From contig CP060239.1 in assembly GCA_023898785.1 (NCBI GenBank), positions 1,860,001 through 1,924,000 of the forward strand: 64,000 nucleotides of DNA. Direction: 5' to 3'. Positions within the stretch are counted from its first letter, which is position 1, and every line of letters begins with the position of its first letter. The position numbers and the translations under genes are program-made. Source of the stretch: Rhodospirillales bacterium. Lineage in GTDB: Bacteria; Pseudomonadota; Alphaproteobacteria; Micavibrionales; Micavibrionaceae. Below are positions 52,306 to 60,815 of this stretch, piece by piece. The notes beneath the pieces were generated by a model. The model ran no database searches. It was not told where the DNA came from and saw nothing but the letters and a program-made list of their open reading frames with translations.

Positions 52306-53088
52306 CTATGAAGGATTTTTCCTGCGTTTGATAAAGCGTAAGGCATAAATTATTGTAAGCGCTGCGGCCATTGTGAACCAAAACAAAGCATATTGCAGAT
52401 GATTGTTGTTTGGATAGAGCTTTTTGTTATTTGGAAGCTTTCCACCAAAGTTTTCGGATGATCTTTCTGCACGAAGAATAAAGGGTTCGACGTTCGTAAG
52501 GTCTTTTGTTTTTGCGATTTGTTTGATATCCAGCCGATACCATAAATCTTTCTCGGGCACGTTTTTGGGTGTGAATTTGTTCCATTTCGGAACGATGGTT
52601 ATTCCTTCAAACCAAATTGTTTGATCATAAAAGCTGTCTATTAATAATTCATGCAGTTGCGCATCTGTCCATCCTAAATTGATCAATAATGTTTTTTGAC
52701 TGGAGTTAATGCTCATAGGAATAATTAAGTTATGGCCAATTTTTTTGTCTAACGTACGTGGTCCAACAAGAAATGCTTTTTCGTTAAGCAGTTTGCCAGT
52801 CACTCTTCCATATTTAAATTCTTGTGGCTGCACGATGGTTGTACTGATTGTCGGTGCCCCCCTCGTACCTCCACTTATGGTTTTTTTTATGTTCACTTCA
52901 TCGAAATCTAGTGGAGTGTTGAATTGCGTCTTATAAGCCGTCTCAAGATTGGTGATTAGATCGTTTTTCCATGCCAAGCGCTGGAGTTGCCAAGTGCCGA
53001 GGGTGCATAGAATACAAACTCCTATGAGGGTTAGAAAAGTGGCCCAGAAGGGCGGCTTGAGAGGGTTTTGTTGTGTTTTTTTTGTCAT
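52306..53088 (-). CDS. SURF1-family cytochrome oxidase assembly protein
   Basis: A 260-residue inner-membrane protein with N- and C-terminal membrane helices (FWATFLTLIGVCILCTLGTWQLQRL and NNHLQYALFWFTMAAALTIIY) and a periplasmic domain between. The starting GTWQLQRLAWK and the terminal NNHLQYALFWF are SURF1 signatures. It helps insert haem a into subunit I of the oxidase. It is last in the cytochrome oxidase cluster; gap of 6 bp to DUF983. Its AT-rich codon use is a little stronger than that of its neighbours. Confidence 0.92.
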   Translation of the reverse strand: MTKKTQQNPLKPPFWATFLTLIGVCILCTLGTWQLQRLAWKNDLITNLETAYKTQFNTPLDFDEVNIKKTISGGTRGAPTISTTIVQPQEFKYGRVTGKLLNEKAFLVGPRTLDKKIGHNLIIPMSINSSQKTLLINLGWTDAQLHELLIDSFYDQTIWFEGITIVPKWNKFTPKNVPEKDLWYRLDIKQIAKTKDLTNVEPFILRAERSSENFGGKLPNNKKLYPNNNHLQYALFWFTMAAALTIIYALRFIKRRKNPS

Positions 53089-53094
53089 GTAATT

Positions 53095-53454
53095 CTATAC
53101 CCAATCTTCGGGGCGGTGTTTGTGTTGCAAGGCGATGATATAGGCTTTAAGCGGGCGCAGGGCTCCAACGGTTAGGACAATCGCCAATGCACCCCATATA
53201 AGGGCGTGGAGCCAGAGTGGCCAACCATAAAGCGCATCGACGATCAGAGCGACGGGGACGAGTAAAAAGCCTAAAATGAAAATCAGGAAGACGGCAGGGC
53301 CATCGGCACTGTCATTGCGGCTAATGTCCAGTCCGCATTCTTCGCATTTATCCCGCAGGGTCATTGTAAAGCCGGGCTGGTAGAGGTTGCCTGTTTTACA
53401 TTTGGGGCATTTGCAGGCCCAGCCGGTTTTGATGAGTTCGTGATCAATCGGCAT
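53095..53454 (-). CDS. DUF983 membrane protein with zinc-ribbon
   Basis: 119 residues: a zinc-ribbon-like start with CPKC (Cys16, Cys19) and CEEC (Cys37, Cys40), then two membrane segments (FLIFILGFLLVPVALIV and WLHALIWGALAIVLTVGAL). DUF983 is regularly found between ctaE and SURF1 in alphaproteobacteria, as here, so it is probably linked to oxidase maturation; its activity is unknown. Confidence 0.9.
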   Translation of the reverse strand: MPIDHELIKTGWACKCPKCKTGNLYQPGFTMTLRDKCEECGLDISRNDSADGPAVFLIFILGFLLVPVALIVDALYGWPLWLHALIWGALAIVLTVGALRPLKAYIIALQHKHRPEDWV

Positions 53455-53471
53455 GTGGCTTGTTAAATTGC

Positions 53472-54377
53472 CTAGTGGGCCATAGCTGCGGATTCAACAG
53501 CCGGATGCAGACTTGTGTGGTCCATACCGATTTCACTGCCCCACCAGTAGATAGCGACGAACAGGAAGAGCCAGACAACATCGACAAAGTGCCAGTACCA
53601 GGCAGCGGCTTCAAAGCCGAAATGGCGATCGGGAGTGAAGTGGCCTTTTTGGGCTCTGGCCCAGCATACGGCAAGGAAAACAGTGCCGACAAAGACGTGG
53701 AAGCCGTGAAAACCAGTGGCCATGAAGAATGTTGAAGGGAAGATGCCTTCGGTGAAGCCGAAATGAGCATGGGCGTATTCATAAATCTGGAAGCACAGGA
53801 AGGCAAGGCCTAAGAATACTGTTATGCCGAGGGCTTTGACGGCGTTTTTATTATCGCCTTCCAGGACGGCATGGTGTGCCCATGTAACTGTGCAACCTGA
53901 GAGGAGCAGAATCATGGTCATCAGGAAAGGCAGATCAAAGGCGGCAATGGTATGGATATTTTTAGGGGGCCAGACAAAGCCTATGGCCTCGCTTGGGAAA
54001 AGGGATGAGCTAAAAAATGCCCAGAAGAAGGCGACAAAGAACATCACTTCGGAGGCAATAAACAGTGCCATTCCAAAACGTAGGCCGATTTCTGCGATTT
54101 TAGTGTGGGCTTTTTCGACAACCGATTCATAGATCACGTCCTTCCACCAGAAGAACATACAGATCATTATGGATACGACGCCGAGCAGAGGCCCCCACGG
54201 GAAAGGCAGGTCTGTGCCGCCGGCTTGCAGGGCTTCGCGGTAACCGGGGAAGTACATGAGCATCATCATGGCAAAGAAGCCACCAGCAAAAGCGCTGATC
54301 AGCGGCCAGATGTTCGGGCGCACGAGGTGGTATGGGTGCGGCTTTCCGGTCGTCGTGTATTCGATGTTTCCTGCCAT
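53472..54377 (-). CDS. ctaE: cytochrome c oxidase subunit III
   Basis: 301 residues, seven membrane helices, COX3 signatures (KPHPYHLVRPNIWPLISAFAGGF, HTKIAEIGLRFGMALFIASEVMFFVAFFWAFF, FMATGFHGFHVFVGTVFLAVC, GFEAAAWYWHFVDVVWLFLFVAIYWWG). It supports oxygen delivery and stability of the aa3 oxidase. The ORF opens at 54524, but homology starts at the ATG at 54377 (MAGNIEYTTTGKPHPYH), which I use. It is downstream of ctaG. Confidence 0.97.
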   Translation of the reverse strand: MAGNIEYTTTGKPHPYHLVRPNIWPLISAFAGGFFAMMMLMYFPGYREALQAGGTDLPFPWGPLLGVVSIMICMFFWWKDVIYESVVEKAHTKIAEIGLRFGMALFIASEVMFFVAFFWAFFSSSLFPSEAIGFVWPPKNIHTIAAFDLPFLMTMILLLSGCTVTWAHHAVLEGDNKNAVKALGITVFLGLAFLCFQIYEYAHAHFGFTEGIFPSTFFMATGFHGFHVFVGTVFLAVCWARAQKGHFTPDRHFGFEAAAWYWHFVDVVWLFLFVAIYWWGSEIGMDHTSLHPAVESAAMAH

Positions 54378-54414
54378 GTTCGTTATCTTTCTGTCTCTAT
54401 AAAGAAATCTTAGG

Positions 54415-55017
54415 TTATTGATTGTAAAAGTCTTCGAGCGCTTGTTCAAGCTCTTCGGACTCGCTGGTGAAAAAAGTATACGATAATGTGATGGTTTGTA
54501 CGTCATCCATGTTGGGGTCGTCATTCATTTTCGGATCGATATAGAACATGACCGGCATTGAGACATTTTCGCCGGGCTGTAAGATTTGTTCGTCAAAGCA
54601 AAAGCATTGAACCTTATGAAAATATTTTCCGGCCTTGAGCGGGGTTACGTTGTAAATGGCCGATCCGGCAAGGGGTGTATTGGCTTTATTTTTTGCATGA
54701 AAGGCGATGAGGCCTTTTTGCCCGAGTTTTACCTCTATGGAGCGCTTTTCGGGGGAAAAGTCCCATGGCAGGTTTGGGGATGTATCAGTGTTAAAATTAA
54801 TGGTAAGTGATCGATCAATGATTTGCTCTGGCCAAGCGTCGGATGTTTGCGTGGTGCCGCCGAATCCGGTGACGCGGCAAAACATGTCATAGAGTGGTAC
54901 TGAGGCGTAGGCCAGTGCGGCCATGCCCAACACGACACCGAGAATGGTCAGGCCGAGGCGCGCATTTTTTTGGGCCATGGCGGTGTGCGGATCTGGTTGA
55001 GAGGGTGGGGCGTTCAT
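54415..55017 (-). CDS. ctaG: cytochrome c oxidase assembly protein CtaG/Cox11
   Basis: 200 residues: a short cytoplasmic N-terminus, one membrane helix (RLGLTILGVVLGMAALAYASVPLYDMFCRVTGFGGTTQ) and a periplasmic copper-binding Cox11 domain with the copper motif CFCF (Cys138, Cys140: KVQCFCFDEQILQPGE). It delivers Cu to the CuB site of subunit I. It is preceded by a small periplasmic gene and followed by ctaE. Confidence 0.96.
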   Translation of the reverse strand: MNAPPSQPDPHTAMAQKNARLGLTILGVVLGMAALAYASVPLYDMFCRVTGFGGTTQTSDAWPEQIIDRSLTINFNTDTSPNLPWDFSPEKRSIEVKLGQKGLIAFHAKNKANTPLAGSAIYNVTPLKAGKYFHKVQCFCFDEQILQPGENVSMPVMFYIDPKMNDDPNMDDVQTITLSYTFFTSESEELEQALEDFYNQ

Positions 55018-55045
55018 CTGGATGTTTTAAGCAAACACGAATTTT

Positions 55046-55450
55046 TTATTCGTTAATGATTGGATTTTCGTCCGTCTCGGCGCTTTCATCCATTTCTTCG
55101 CTTTCGTCTATCTCAAGTAATTCTTCGTCTTCTTCCTCGGTTTCAACAGACGTACGGGTTTCGTTTAAGGCGGCAAGCCCTTCTTCGTAGCGTTTGAGGG
55201 ATTCTCGGCGTGGCGTGGCAAAATTTTCGGCGCGTACATGCATTTGCTGTTTCAGTTTGATCTCTTCCTCGCGGTAATCAAGGCGGCGTTGATGAATATC
55301 GCGCATGTCGGCGGCGTCTGGAGAAACGGTGGCGTCTGGCGATACGCCTGCTTTTTCCGGGGTGCCGCCAGGCAGTAGTTCACCGGCGAAGGATATGGTT
55401 GGCATAGCGATCAGTGCAATCAGGGATAGTCCAAAGAGTATTTTGTGCAT
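55046..55450 (-). CDS. small secreted acidic hypothetical protein in the oxidase cluster
   Basis: 134 residues with a signal peptide (LFGLSLIALIAMPTISFA), a charged helical middle (about 45-95: MRDIHQRRLDYREEEIKLKQ, QMHVRAENFATPRRESLKRYE) and an acidic Glu/Asp-rich C-terminus (about 100-134). I do not recognise it, and it is not one of the usual cytochrome oxidase genes. The position between coxF and ctaG suggests a periplasmic helper, which is inference. Confidence 0.65.
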   Translation of the reverse strand: MHKILFGLSLIALIAMPTISFAGELLPGGTPEKAGVSPDATVSPDAADMRDIHQRRLDYREEEIKLKQQMHVRAENFATPRRESLKRYEEGLAALNETRTSVETEEEDEELLEIDESEEMDESAETDENPIINE

Positions 55451-55543
55451 GGGTTTTAACCTTCCGAGGCGAATAGAAACTGCTTACTTTTCTAGCATAC
55501 CTGATCTGTGGCTGTGGATCAAAGCCCAGATTAGATCTTGATC

Positions 55544-55672
55544 TTAGCCTCCGGCGATGCGGATCATGGTTATAACCCAGATCAGGGCGCAAAAGCCCAT
55601 GATCATCCCAAGAACGGCTAGGTTTTTCTTGAGCTTCTTTTTGTGAACTTCTGTTTGGTGTAGAGGTTTCAT
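55544..55672 (-). CDS. coxF: CoxF-type small membrane protein (42 residues)
   Basis: A 42-codon gene: MKPLHQTEVHKKKLKKNLAV, then a single membrane helix LGMIMGFCALIWVITMIRIAGG and stop. Alphaproteobacterial oxidase clusters typically carry a tiny gene (CoxF) between ctaB and ctaG with a basic start and a helix ending in a V-T-x-x-R-x-G-G motif; this one ends VITMIRIAGG and sits exactly there, 9 bp after ctaB. No strong SD is visible, so translational coupling to ctaB is likely. Confidence 0.75.
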   Translation of the reverse strand: MKPLHQTEVHKKKLKKNLAVLGMIMGFCALIWVITMIRIAGG

Positions 55673-55681
55673 GGGGGCATT

Positions 55682-56587
55682 TTATCCCATCATGATGGCA
55701 AGAAACAGGGCGAAAAGGTAAAAAACCGAATAGCTAAACATGATTTTGGCATGCTTAAGGTTGTCGCTGGCCAGAACCCGGATTGAAGAGAGGATGAAGA
55801 GGGTGCCGAGCGTGGCGGCGATGAGGCCGTATTGGAGGCTGGCCAGTCCTAAAAAGGCCGGGGATATGGTGAGCGGGACCAGTGCCAGCGTATAGAGCAG
55901 CATCTGGATTTTGGTTTTGCGGGCTCCGGCGGTAACGCTCATCATCGGGATATTCGCGCGTCGGTAATCTTCATTGGCGAAGAGTGAGAGCGCCCAGAAA
56001 TGGGGCGGGGTCCACATGAATATGATGAGGAACATGATGAGTGGATAAAGCGTGATGTCTCCGGTGACGGCGGCCCAGCCTATCATTGGCGGGAAGGCTC
56101 CGGCAGCCCCGCCGATGACGATATTTTGTGGGGTAAGGCGTTTGAGCCAGATTGTATAGACAAACACGTAAAACAGGTTCGCGAAGGCGAGCAGCGCGGC
56201 GGCGGTCCAGTTCAGGGCCAGTCCCATGACCATGATTGAGAGCACAGAGAGAATCACGCCGAAGGATAGTGCTTCATCCGGGTGTATGCGCCCCATTGGC
56301 AGGGGGCGGTTTTTGGTGCGATGCATGATGGCGTCTATATCGCGGTCATACCACATGTTAATGGCTCCGGCAGCGCCGGCATTGACGGCGAGGCAGAGCA
56401 TGGCAACGGCGAGCAGGAAGGGGTGAGTTTGTGCCATGCCCTCTACAGTTTTATGGGCAACCCACATTCCGACAAAGCCTGTGAAGATGACCAGGCTCAT
56501 CACTTTGGGTTTAAGCAGGGAAAAATAGTCCGAAACGGTTGCTTCGGAGATGATTGTCGTCATTTCGGCGCTGGCGGTGTTGTTCAT
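55682..56587 (-). CDS. ctaB: protohaem IX farnesyltransferase (haem O synthase)
   Basis: 301 residues, UbiA-type prenyltransferase with about eight membrane helices: first Asp motif NMWYDRDIDAIMHRTKNRPLP, and second motif IFMWTPPHFWALSLFANEDYRRANIPM. It adds farnesyl to haem B to make haem O for the aa3 oxidase. It lies in the ctaCD...GE cluster with coxF next. Confidence 0.97.
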   Translation of the reverse strand: MNNTASAEMTTIISEATVSDYFSLLKPKVMSLVIFTGFVGMWVAHKTVEGMAQTHPFLLAVAMLCLAVNAGAAGAINMWYDRDIDAIMHRTKNRPLPMGRIHPDEALSFGVILSVLSIMVMGLALNWTAAALLAFANLFYVFVYTIWLKRLTPQNIVIGGAAGAFPPMIGWAAVTGDITLYPLIMFLIIFMWTPPHFWALSLFANEDYRRANIPMMSVTAGARKTKIQMLLYTLALVPLTISPAFLGLASLQYGLIAATLGTLFILSSIRVLASDNLKHAKIMFSYSVFYLFALFLAIMMG

Positions 56588-56633
56588 GCTTTTTGTATAG
56601 CGCTAAAGCAGTTTCTCGGCAAGCCGGGGTTTC

Positions 56634-57260
56634 TTAGAAGAAACGTGGTGCGGGTATGAGGGATGGTTCTGCGGGTACAAAGAGGTATTCTTGTTGTGCT
56701 TGTAATAATTCTACTTCATCGGCCTGACGGGCGATGTTTTGAGCTTCCATCATTTTTGCAAGGGTGATGCCGTCGGCGAGGCCGGATAAATCTTCGTCAA
56801 CACCCCATGCTGCCAAGCTGTCCATTTGTTTATGTAGATCGCTCAGATCCAACATCGGAAGCTCGTATGAGAGTATCTCTTCGAGAATGAGGGCGAGGGC
56901 ATCGAGGCCGCGGTCTTCGAACTCGTCGCGGAAATATTCGAGTGTTTCACGTGTGTATTCTGGATCGCGGCCATCGAGGTGTTTAAAAAGTAAATCGAGG
57001 GCTTCGCCGTGGACTCCGTTTGCAATTTTTTCGAAAATGCGTTGTTGGAGTGTTTTATCGTAGGGGTTGAAAAACAGGGCGTCTGTTTCACCATATTGGT
57101 CGGTATTTACCGCGTATAAGGCTTTGTTATTTGGTACTTTGATTTCTGAATGGTTTATGGCAGCGGAAAACGGCCCAGAAAGCTTGTCATAGTTTCCCAG
57201 TGCTTGCGGTTTTCTCCCTTCGCTTTCCGGGAGATAGAATTTTGCCGCCGAGATATTCAT
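56634..57260 (-). CDS. hypothetical protein inserted in the oxidase cluster
   Basis: A 208-residue soluble protein of helical appearance, acidic overall (LDALALILEEILSYELPMLDLSDLHKQMDSL, ETLEYFRDEFEDRGLDALAL). No signal peptide, membrane segment or familiar motif. It lies between ctaD and ctaB, where a maturation or unrelated gene could sit. It seems lineage-specific and I do not recognise it. Confidence 0.6.
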   Translation of the reverse strand: MNISAAKFYLPESEGRKPQALGNYDKLSGPFSAAINHSEIKVPNNKALYAVNTDQYGETDALFFNPYDKTLQQRIFEKIANGVHGEALDLLFKHLDGRDPEYTRETLEYFRDEFEDRGLDALALILEEILSYELPMLDLSDLHKQMDSLAAWGVDEDLSGLADGITLAKMMEAQNIARQADEVELLQAQQEYLFVPAEPSLIPAPRFF

Positions 57261-57318
57261 AAGACTTTATTAGCACTTTATGGTCAAAAAAGCAAATTTA
57301 ATACCATATTACGGCTAC

Positions 57319-57345
57319 AGACCCCGGCTTCTGCCGGAATGACCG
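57319..57345. repeat. short hairpin resembling dispersed intergenic repeats
   Basis: CCGGC (57324-57328) and GCCGG (57333-57337) around a 4-nt loop, in the setting CAGACCCCGGCTTCTGCCGG. It resembles the small palindromic repeats scattered in many proteobacterial genomes. Only one copy is in the window, so the call is weak. Confidence 0.3.
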
Positions 57346-57389
57346 AGAGTGCTCAAGGTTCGCAGCGATGCTGCTCACCAATGATTTCA

Positions 57390-58976
57390 TCATTTTACCG
57401 CTGGCTGAATCTCAAATTGGTGGAATGGTGGGGGTGAAGATACGGTCCATTCCAGTGTCATTGATTGCGGCTGTGCGTTCCAGTAGTTGTCGCCGACCTT
57501 GCGGCCTTTGAGCAGCGTGTAGAAGACGACAAAGATAAAGAACACAGTCGCAATACCGGTTAGATATGCGCCGTAGGATGAGATCTCGTTCCAGCCAGCG
57601 TAAGCGTCAGGATAGTCTATATAGCGCCGGGGCATACCCGCCAGCCCTAGGAAATGTTGCGGGAAGAAGACCGTATTGACGCCGATAAAGGTTAGCCAGA
57701 AATGGACCTGCCCCATCCATTCGGGGTATTGGCGGCCGGACATTTTGCCGATCCAGTAATAGAAGCCTGCGAACAGGGCGAAGACGGCGCCGAGCGACAG
57801 GACGTAATGGAAGTGGGCAACAACATAGTAAGTATCGTGCAGAGCCACATCCATACCGCCATTGGCCAGGACGACTCCGGTGACGCCGCCAACGGTGAAG
57901 AGGAAGATAAAGCCGATGGCCCAGAGCATTGGGGTTTTAAACTCAATCGAGCCGCCCCACATAGTTGCGATCCAGGAGAAAATCTTAACGCCTGTCGGCA
58001 CGGCAATGATCAAGGTGGCAGCAGTGAAGTAGGCGCGAACGTCAACATCCATGCCGACTGTGTACATATGGTGGGCCCAGACGATAAATCCTACAAAGCC
58101 AATAGCGACCATGGCATAGGCCATCCCGAGATAACCGAAGATCGGCTTTTTAGAAAAGGTTGAAACAATGTGGCTGATGATGCCGAAAGCCGGCAGGATC
58201 ATGATGTAAACTTCAGGGTGGCCGAAGAACCAGAAGAGGTGCTGGTAGAGAAGAGGGTCGCCACCGCCTTCGGGATTAAAGAAGGAGGTGCCGAAATTGC
58301 GGTCGGTCAGCAGCATGGTAATCGCACCGCCAAGCACAGGTACGGCGAGGACCAGCAAAAAGGCGGTCACCAGCATACCCCAGCAAAAGAGTGGCATTTT
58401 ATGTAGCGTCATGCCCGGCGCGCGCATGTTGAAGATGGTGGTGATGAAGTTGGCTGCGCCGAGAATGGAGCTGGCGCCGGCGAGGTGAAGCGAGAAAATT
58501 GCCATATCAACAGCGAGATTCGGGTGGCCCAGAAGGCTCGAAAGCGGCGGGTAGACGGTCCAGCCCGTTCCTGCTCCACCGCCGATCACTGCAGAAGAAA
58601 GCAGAAGGAGGAATGCCGGAATGATAAGCCAGAAGGAAATATTGTTCAGGCGTGGGAAGGCCATATCCGGCGCACCGATCATCAGCGGGACAAACCAGTT
58701 GCCGAAACCGCCTATCAGGCCCGGCATAACGACAAAGAAGACCATGATGAGGCCGTGGGCGGTAATGAAAACATTCCACATATGGCCATCGGGGTTTCCG
58801 GCGCTATCGACCATGAACTGGACGCCGGGGTCCTGAAGTTCCATACGCATGATCATGGAAAACAGGCCGCCAACAATTCCGGCAAAGATTGAGAAAATGA
58901 TGTAGAGCGTTCCAATGTCCTTGTGGTTCGTAGACATGAACCAGCGCGCAAAAAATCCCGGTTTATGATCAGCCAT
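57390..58976 (-). CDS. ctaD: cytochrome c oxidase subunit I
   Basis: A 528-residue haem-copper oxidase core (aa3). Landmarks: FMSTNHKDIGTLYIIF start; haem a His in NVFITAHGLIMVFFVVMPGLIGGFGNW; CuB/Tyr region WFFGHPEVYIMILPAFGIISH; the CuB His pair WAHHMYTVGMDVD; and VVAHFHYVLSLGAVFALFAG near the C-terminus. The proton-channel residues of A-type oxidases appear present. It reduces O2 to water and pumps protons. It follows ctaC by 43 bp. Confidence 0.98.
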   Translation of the reverse strand: MADHKPGFFARWFMSTNHKDIGTLYIIFSIFAGIVGGLFSMIMRMELQDPGVQFMVDSAGNPDGHMWNVFITAHGLIMVFFVVMPGLIGGFGNWFVPLMIGAPDMAFPRLNNISFWLIIPAFLLLLSSAVIGGGAGTGWTVYPPLSSLLGHPNLAVDMAIFSLHLAGASSILGAANFITTIFNMRAPGMTLHKMPLFCWGMLVTAFLLVLAVPVLGGAITMLLTDRNFGTSFFNPEGGGDPLLYQHLFWFFGHPEVYIMILPAFGIISHIVSTFSKKPIFGYLGMAYAMVAIGFVGFIVWAHHMYTVGMDVDVRAYFTAATLIIAVPTGVKIFSWIATMWGGSIEFKTPMLWAIGFIFLFTVGGVTGVVLANGGMDVALHDTYYVVAHFHYVLSLGAVFALFAGFYYWIGKMSGRQYPEWMGQVHFWLTFIGVNTVFFPQHFLGLAGMPRRYIDYPDAYAGWNEISSYGAYLTGIATVFFIFVVFYTLLKGRKVGDNYWNAQPQSMTLEWTVSSPPPFHQFEIQPAVK

Positions 58977-59019
58977 TGTTATCGTCTTCCTTGGTTTATT
59001 TGTTCTTTATCTGTTGTTT

Positions 59020-59859
59020 TTATTTCTGAAATCCGGCCATGCGGATTAGCGAATCGTCGCTTGCATCAAGGGATGCAAATTCTTTTTTGGCGGTTATCAG
59101 CCAGTTTTTAAATTCGTCCTTGCTGACAGCATGGATTTCAATAGGCATATAAGAATGGTCTTTGCCGCAAAGCTCTGAACATTGGCCATAGTATGTTCCT
59201 TCTTTTTCGATGCGGACCCAAGTTTCGTTGAGGCGGCCCGGTATACCATCGAGTTTGATGCCTAAAGCTGGCACAGCCCAAGAGTGAATTACGTCACCGG
59301 CTGTGATCAAAATCTGGATATTGGTGTCGATGGGCAGGACCACGACATTATCGGTGGAGAGCAAGCGTTTCTGGTCTTTGCTTTCGTCTATGTCTTTGTC
59401 GGCGATCATGTAGGATGAAAAGTTCAAGCCGTCATGATCAGGATATTCGTACGTCCAATACCATTGATATCCTGTAACTTTCAGAGTCATGTCCGGGTTT
59501 TCAACGCGGTCGTTGTAATACAGGACCTTGAAAGATGGAATAGCTATGATGATGAGGATCACGATGGGAATCACAGTCCACAGGACTTCAATTAAGACAT
59601 TGTGAGAGAATTGTGCGGGCTGGGGATTGGCTTTTGCATTATAGCGGATAATGACCCAGACCAGCAGCAACAGGACAAAAATTGCGATGGAGAAAATGAT
59701 ATAGAGCAGCATGTCGTGGAATTCAAAAATTCGCAGCGCCGAAGGTGATGCGGGTTCTTGCAGGCCAATCTGCCAAGGCATTGGTTGTCCGGCAAAAGCG
59801 GGGGCACCTGGAAATGAGACAAATACGGCCAAGGCAAAGGTCAGGAATCTTTTGATCAT
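59020..59859 (-). CDS. ctaC: cytochrome c oxidase subunit II
   Basis: About 279 residues: signal peptide, two membrane helices (MLLYIIFSIAIFVLLLLVWVII, LIEVLWTVIPIVILIIIAIP), then a cupredoxin domain with the CuA ligands Cys227, Glu229, Cys231, His235 and Met238 (CSELCGKDHSYM) plus the upstream His in DVIHSWAVPALGIKLDG. It accepts electrons from cytochrome c. I use the ATG at 59859 (MIKRFLTFALAVF), which starts a signal peptide; the frame opens 72 nt earlier. It is the first gene of the oxidase cluster. Confidence 0.96.
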   Translation of the reverse strand: MIKRFLTFALAVFVSFPGAPAFAGQPMPWQIGLQEPASPSALRIFEFHDMLLYIIFSIAIFVLLLLVWVIIRYNAKANPQPAQFSHNVLIEVLWTVIPIVILIIIAIPSFKVLYYNDRVENPDMTLKVTGYQWYWTYEYPDHDGLNFSSYMIADKDIDESKDQKRLLSTDNVVVLPIDTNIQILITAGDVIHSWAVPALGIKLDGIPGRLNETWVRIEKEGTYYGQCSELCGKDHSYMPIEIHAVSKDEFKNWLITAKKEFASLDASDDSLIRMAGFQK

Positions 59860-60011
59860 TGTCTTAAAATCTGCTGCTTTAAGTTGTAAAACGGGTTTCC
59901 AAAAGCCCGCATGTTTTTCAAAAACACCCAAGCTAATGGATGAGCGTATAGGCTATAACAAGTCAGGTCAATATGCTGAATTGATCCCAATTAAACATAT
60001 AGATAATGCTT

Positions 60012-60722
60012 TCACGGATTCGCATGGGACAGGCAAAAAAGAGCGGCCGTTTCGGCGCGCAGAATATTTTTTCCCAAAGAGATTGGCCTTACGATTTCCT
60101 GTGTTTGCAGAAAGTCGCTTTCTTGTTCGCTGAAACCACCTTCGGGGCCGATAAGGAAAGCCTCAGGGCTTATTATTTCCTTGATATGGGGCGTATTTTT
60201 TAAACGCTCGGCCGCCCAATATACAGGTATTTGTTGGTTCCATTTTTGCAGTGCACCGGGCAGTGTTTCAACTTTATGAAGGGTTGGCAGGCTCATACGT
60301 TCGCATTGCTCGGCGGCTTCGATGATTTGGGCGTGAAGGCGCTCTTCGTTGATTTTGCGTGTTTGCGTGTGGGCGGTGATGACAGGTGTGAGGTCTGTTA
60401 CACCCAGTTCAACGGCTTTTTCGATCAGGAAATCCATGCGGTGTTTTTTGATGGGAGCGAAGAGCAGATGTAACGGTTGAGGTTGTACGGGTTGCCTGGC
60501 CAGTTGGTTTGTGAGCGTTAGCACAGCGGATTTTTTCTCCAGCGCAGAGATTGTGGCGAGCCATTCCCCATCCCGGCCGTTAAAAACACGTACAGGTGTG
60601 CCTTTTTCAAAGCGCAAGACCGACTTCAGGTAATGGGCTTGCGGCGTTTCAAGTATCACATCTTTACCAGCATTTAGCGGCTGATCAATGTAGAGACGCG
60701 GGGTTTTGTGTGTGTCTTTCAT
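60012..60722 (-). CDS. rsmE: 16S rRNA m3U1498 methyltransferase
   Basis: 236 residues: N-terminal PUA-like domain (RLYIDQPLNAGKDVILETPQAHYLKSVLRF) and a SPOUT methyltransferase domain (KKHRMDFLIEKAVELGVTDLTPVIT, ERLHAQIIEAAEQCERMSLP, FLIGPEGGFSEQESDFL, SLGKNILRAETAALF). It methylates U1498 of 16S rRNA. It is divergent from ubiA over a 93-bp spacer. Confidence 0.95.
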   Translation of the reverse strand: MKDTHKTPRLYIDQPLNAGKDVILETPQAHYLKSVLRFEKGTPVRVFNGRDGEWLATISALEKKSAVLTLTNQLARQPVQPQPLHLLFAPIKKHRMDFLIEKAVELGVTDLTPVITAHTQTRKINEERLHAQIIEAAEQCERMSLPTLHKVETLPGALQKWNQQIPVYWAAERLKNTPHIKEIISPEAFLIGPEGGFSEQESDFLQTQEIVRPISLGKNILRAETAALFCLSHANP

Positions 60723-60815
60723 AATCTTTGTAATAAATCATAAGCTTGCAGTTCTTCATATATATTTTATTACTTTAGGATTGTTCGTGCGGCGGTGTGC
60801 AGGCATCATGTGGTC

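Noticed and set aside
57150..57437. plus-strand ORF containing LQTPASAGMTES
   Set aside because: That peptide is the typical spurious translation of a dispersed palindromic repeat; the frame crosses the ends of two real minus-strand genes.
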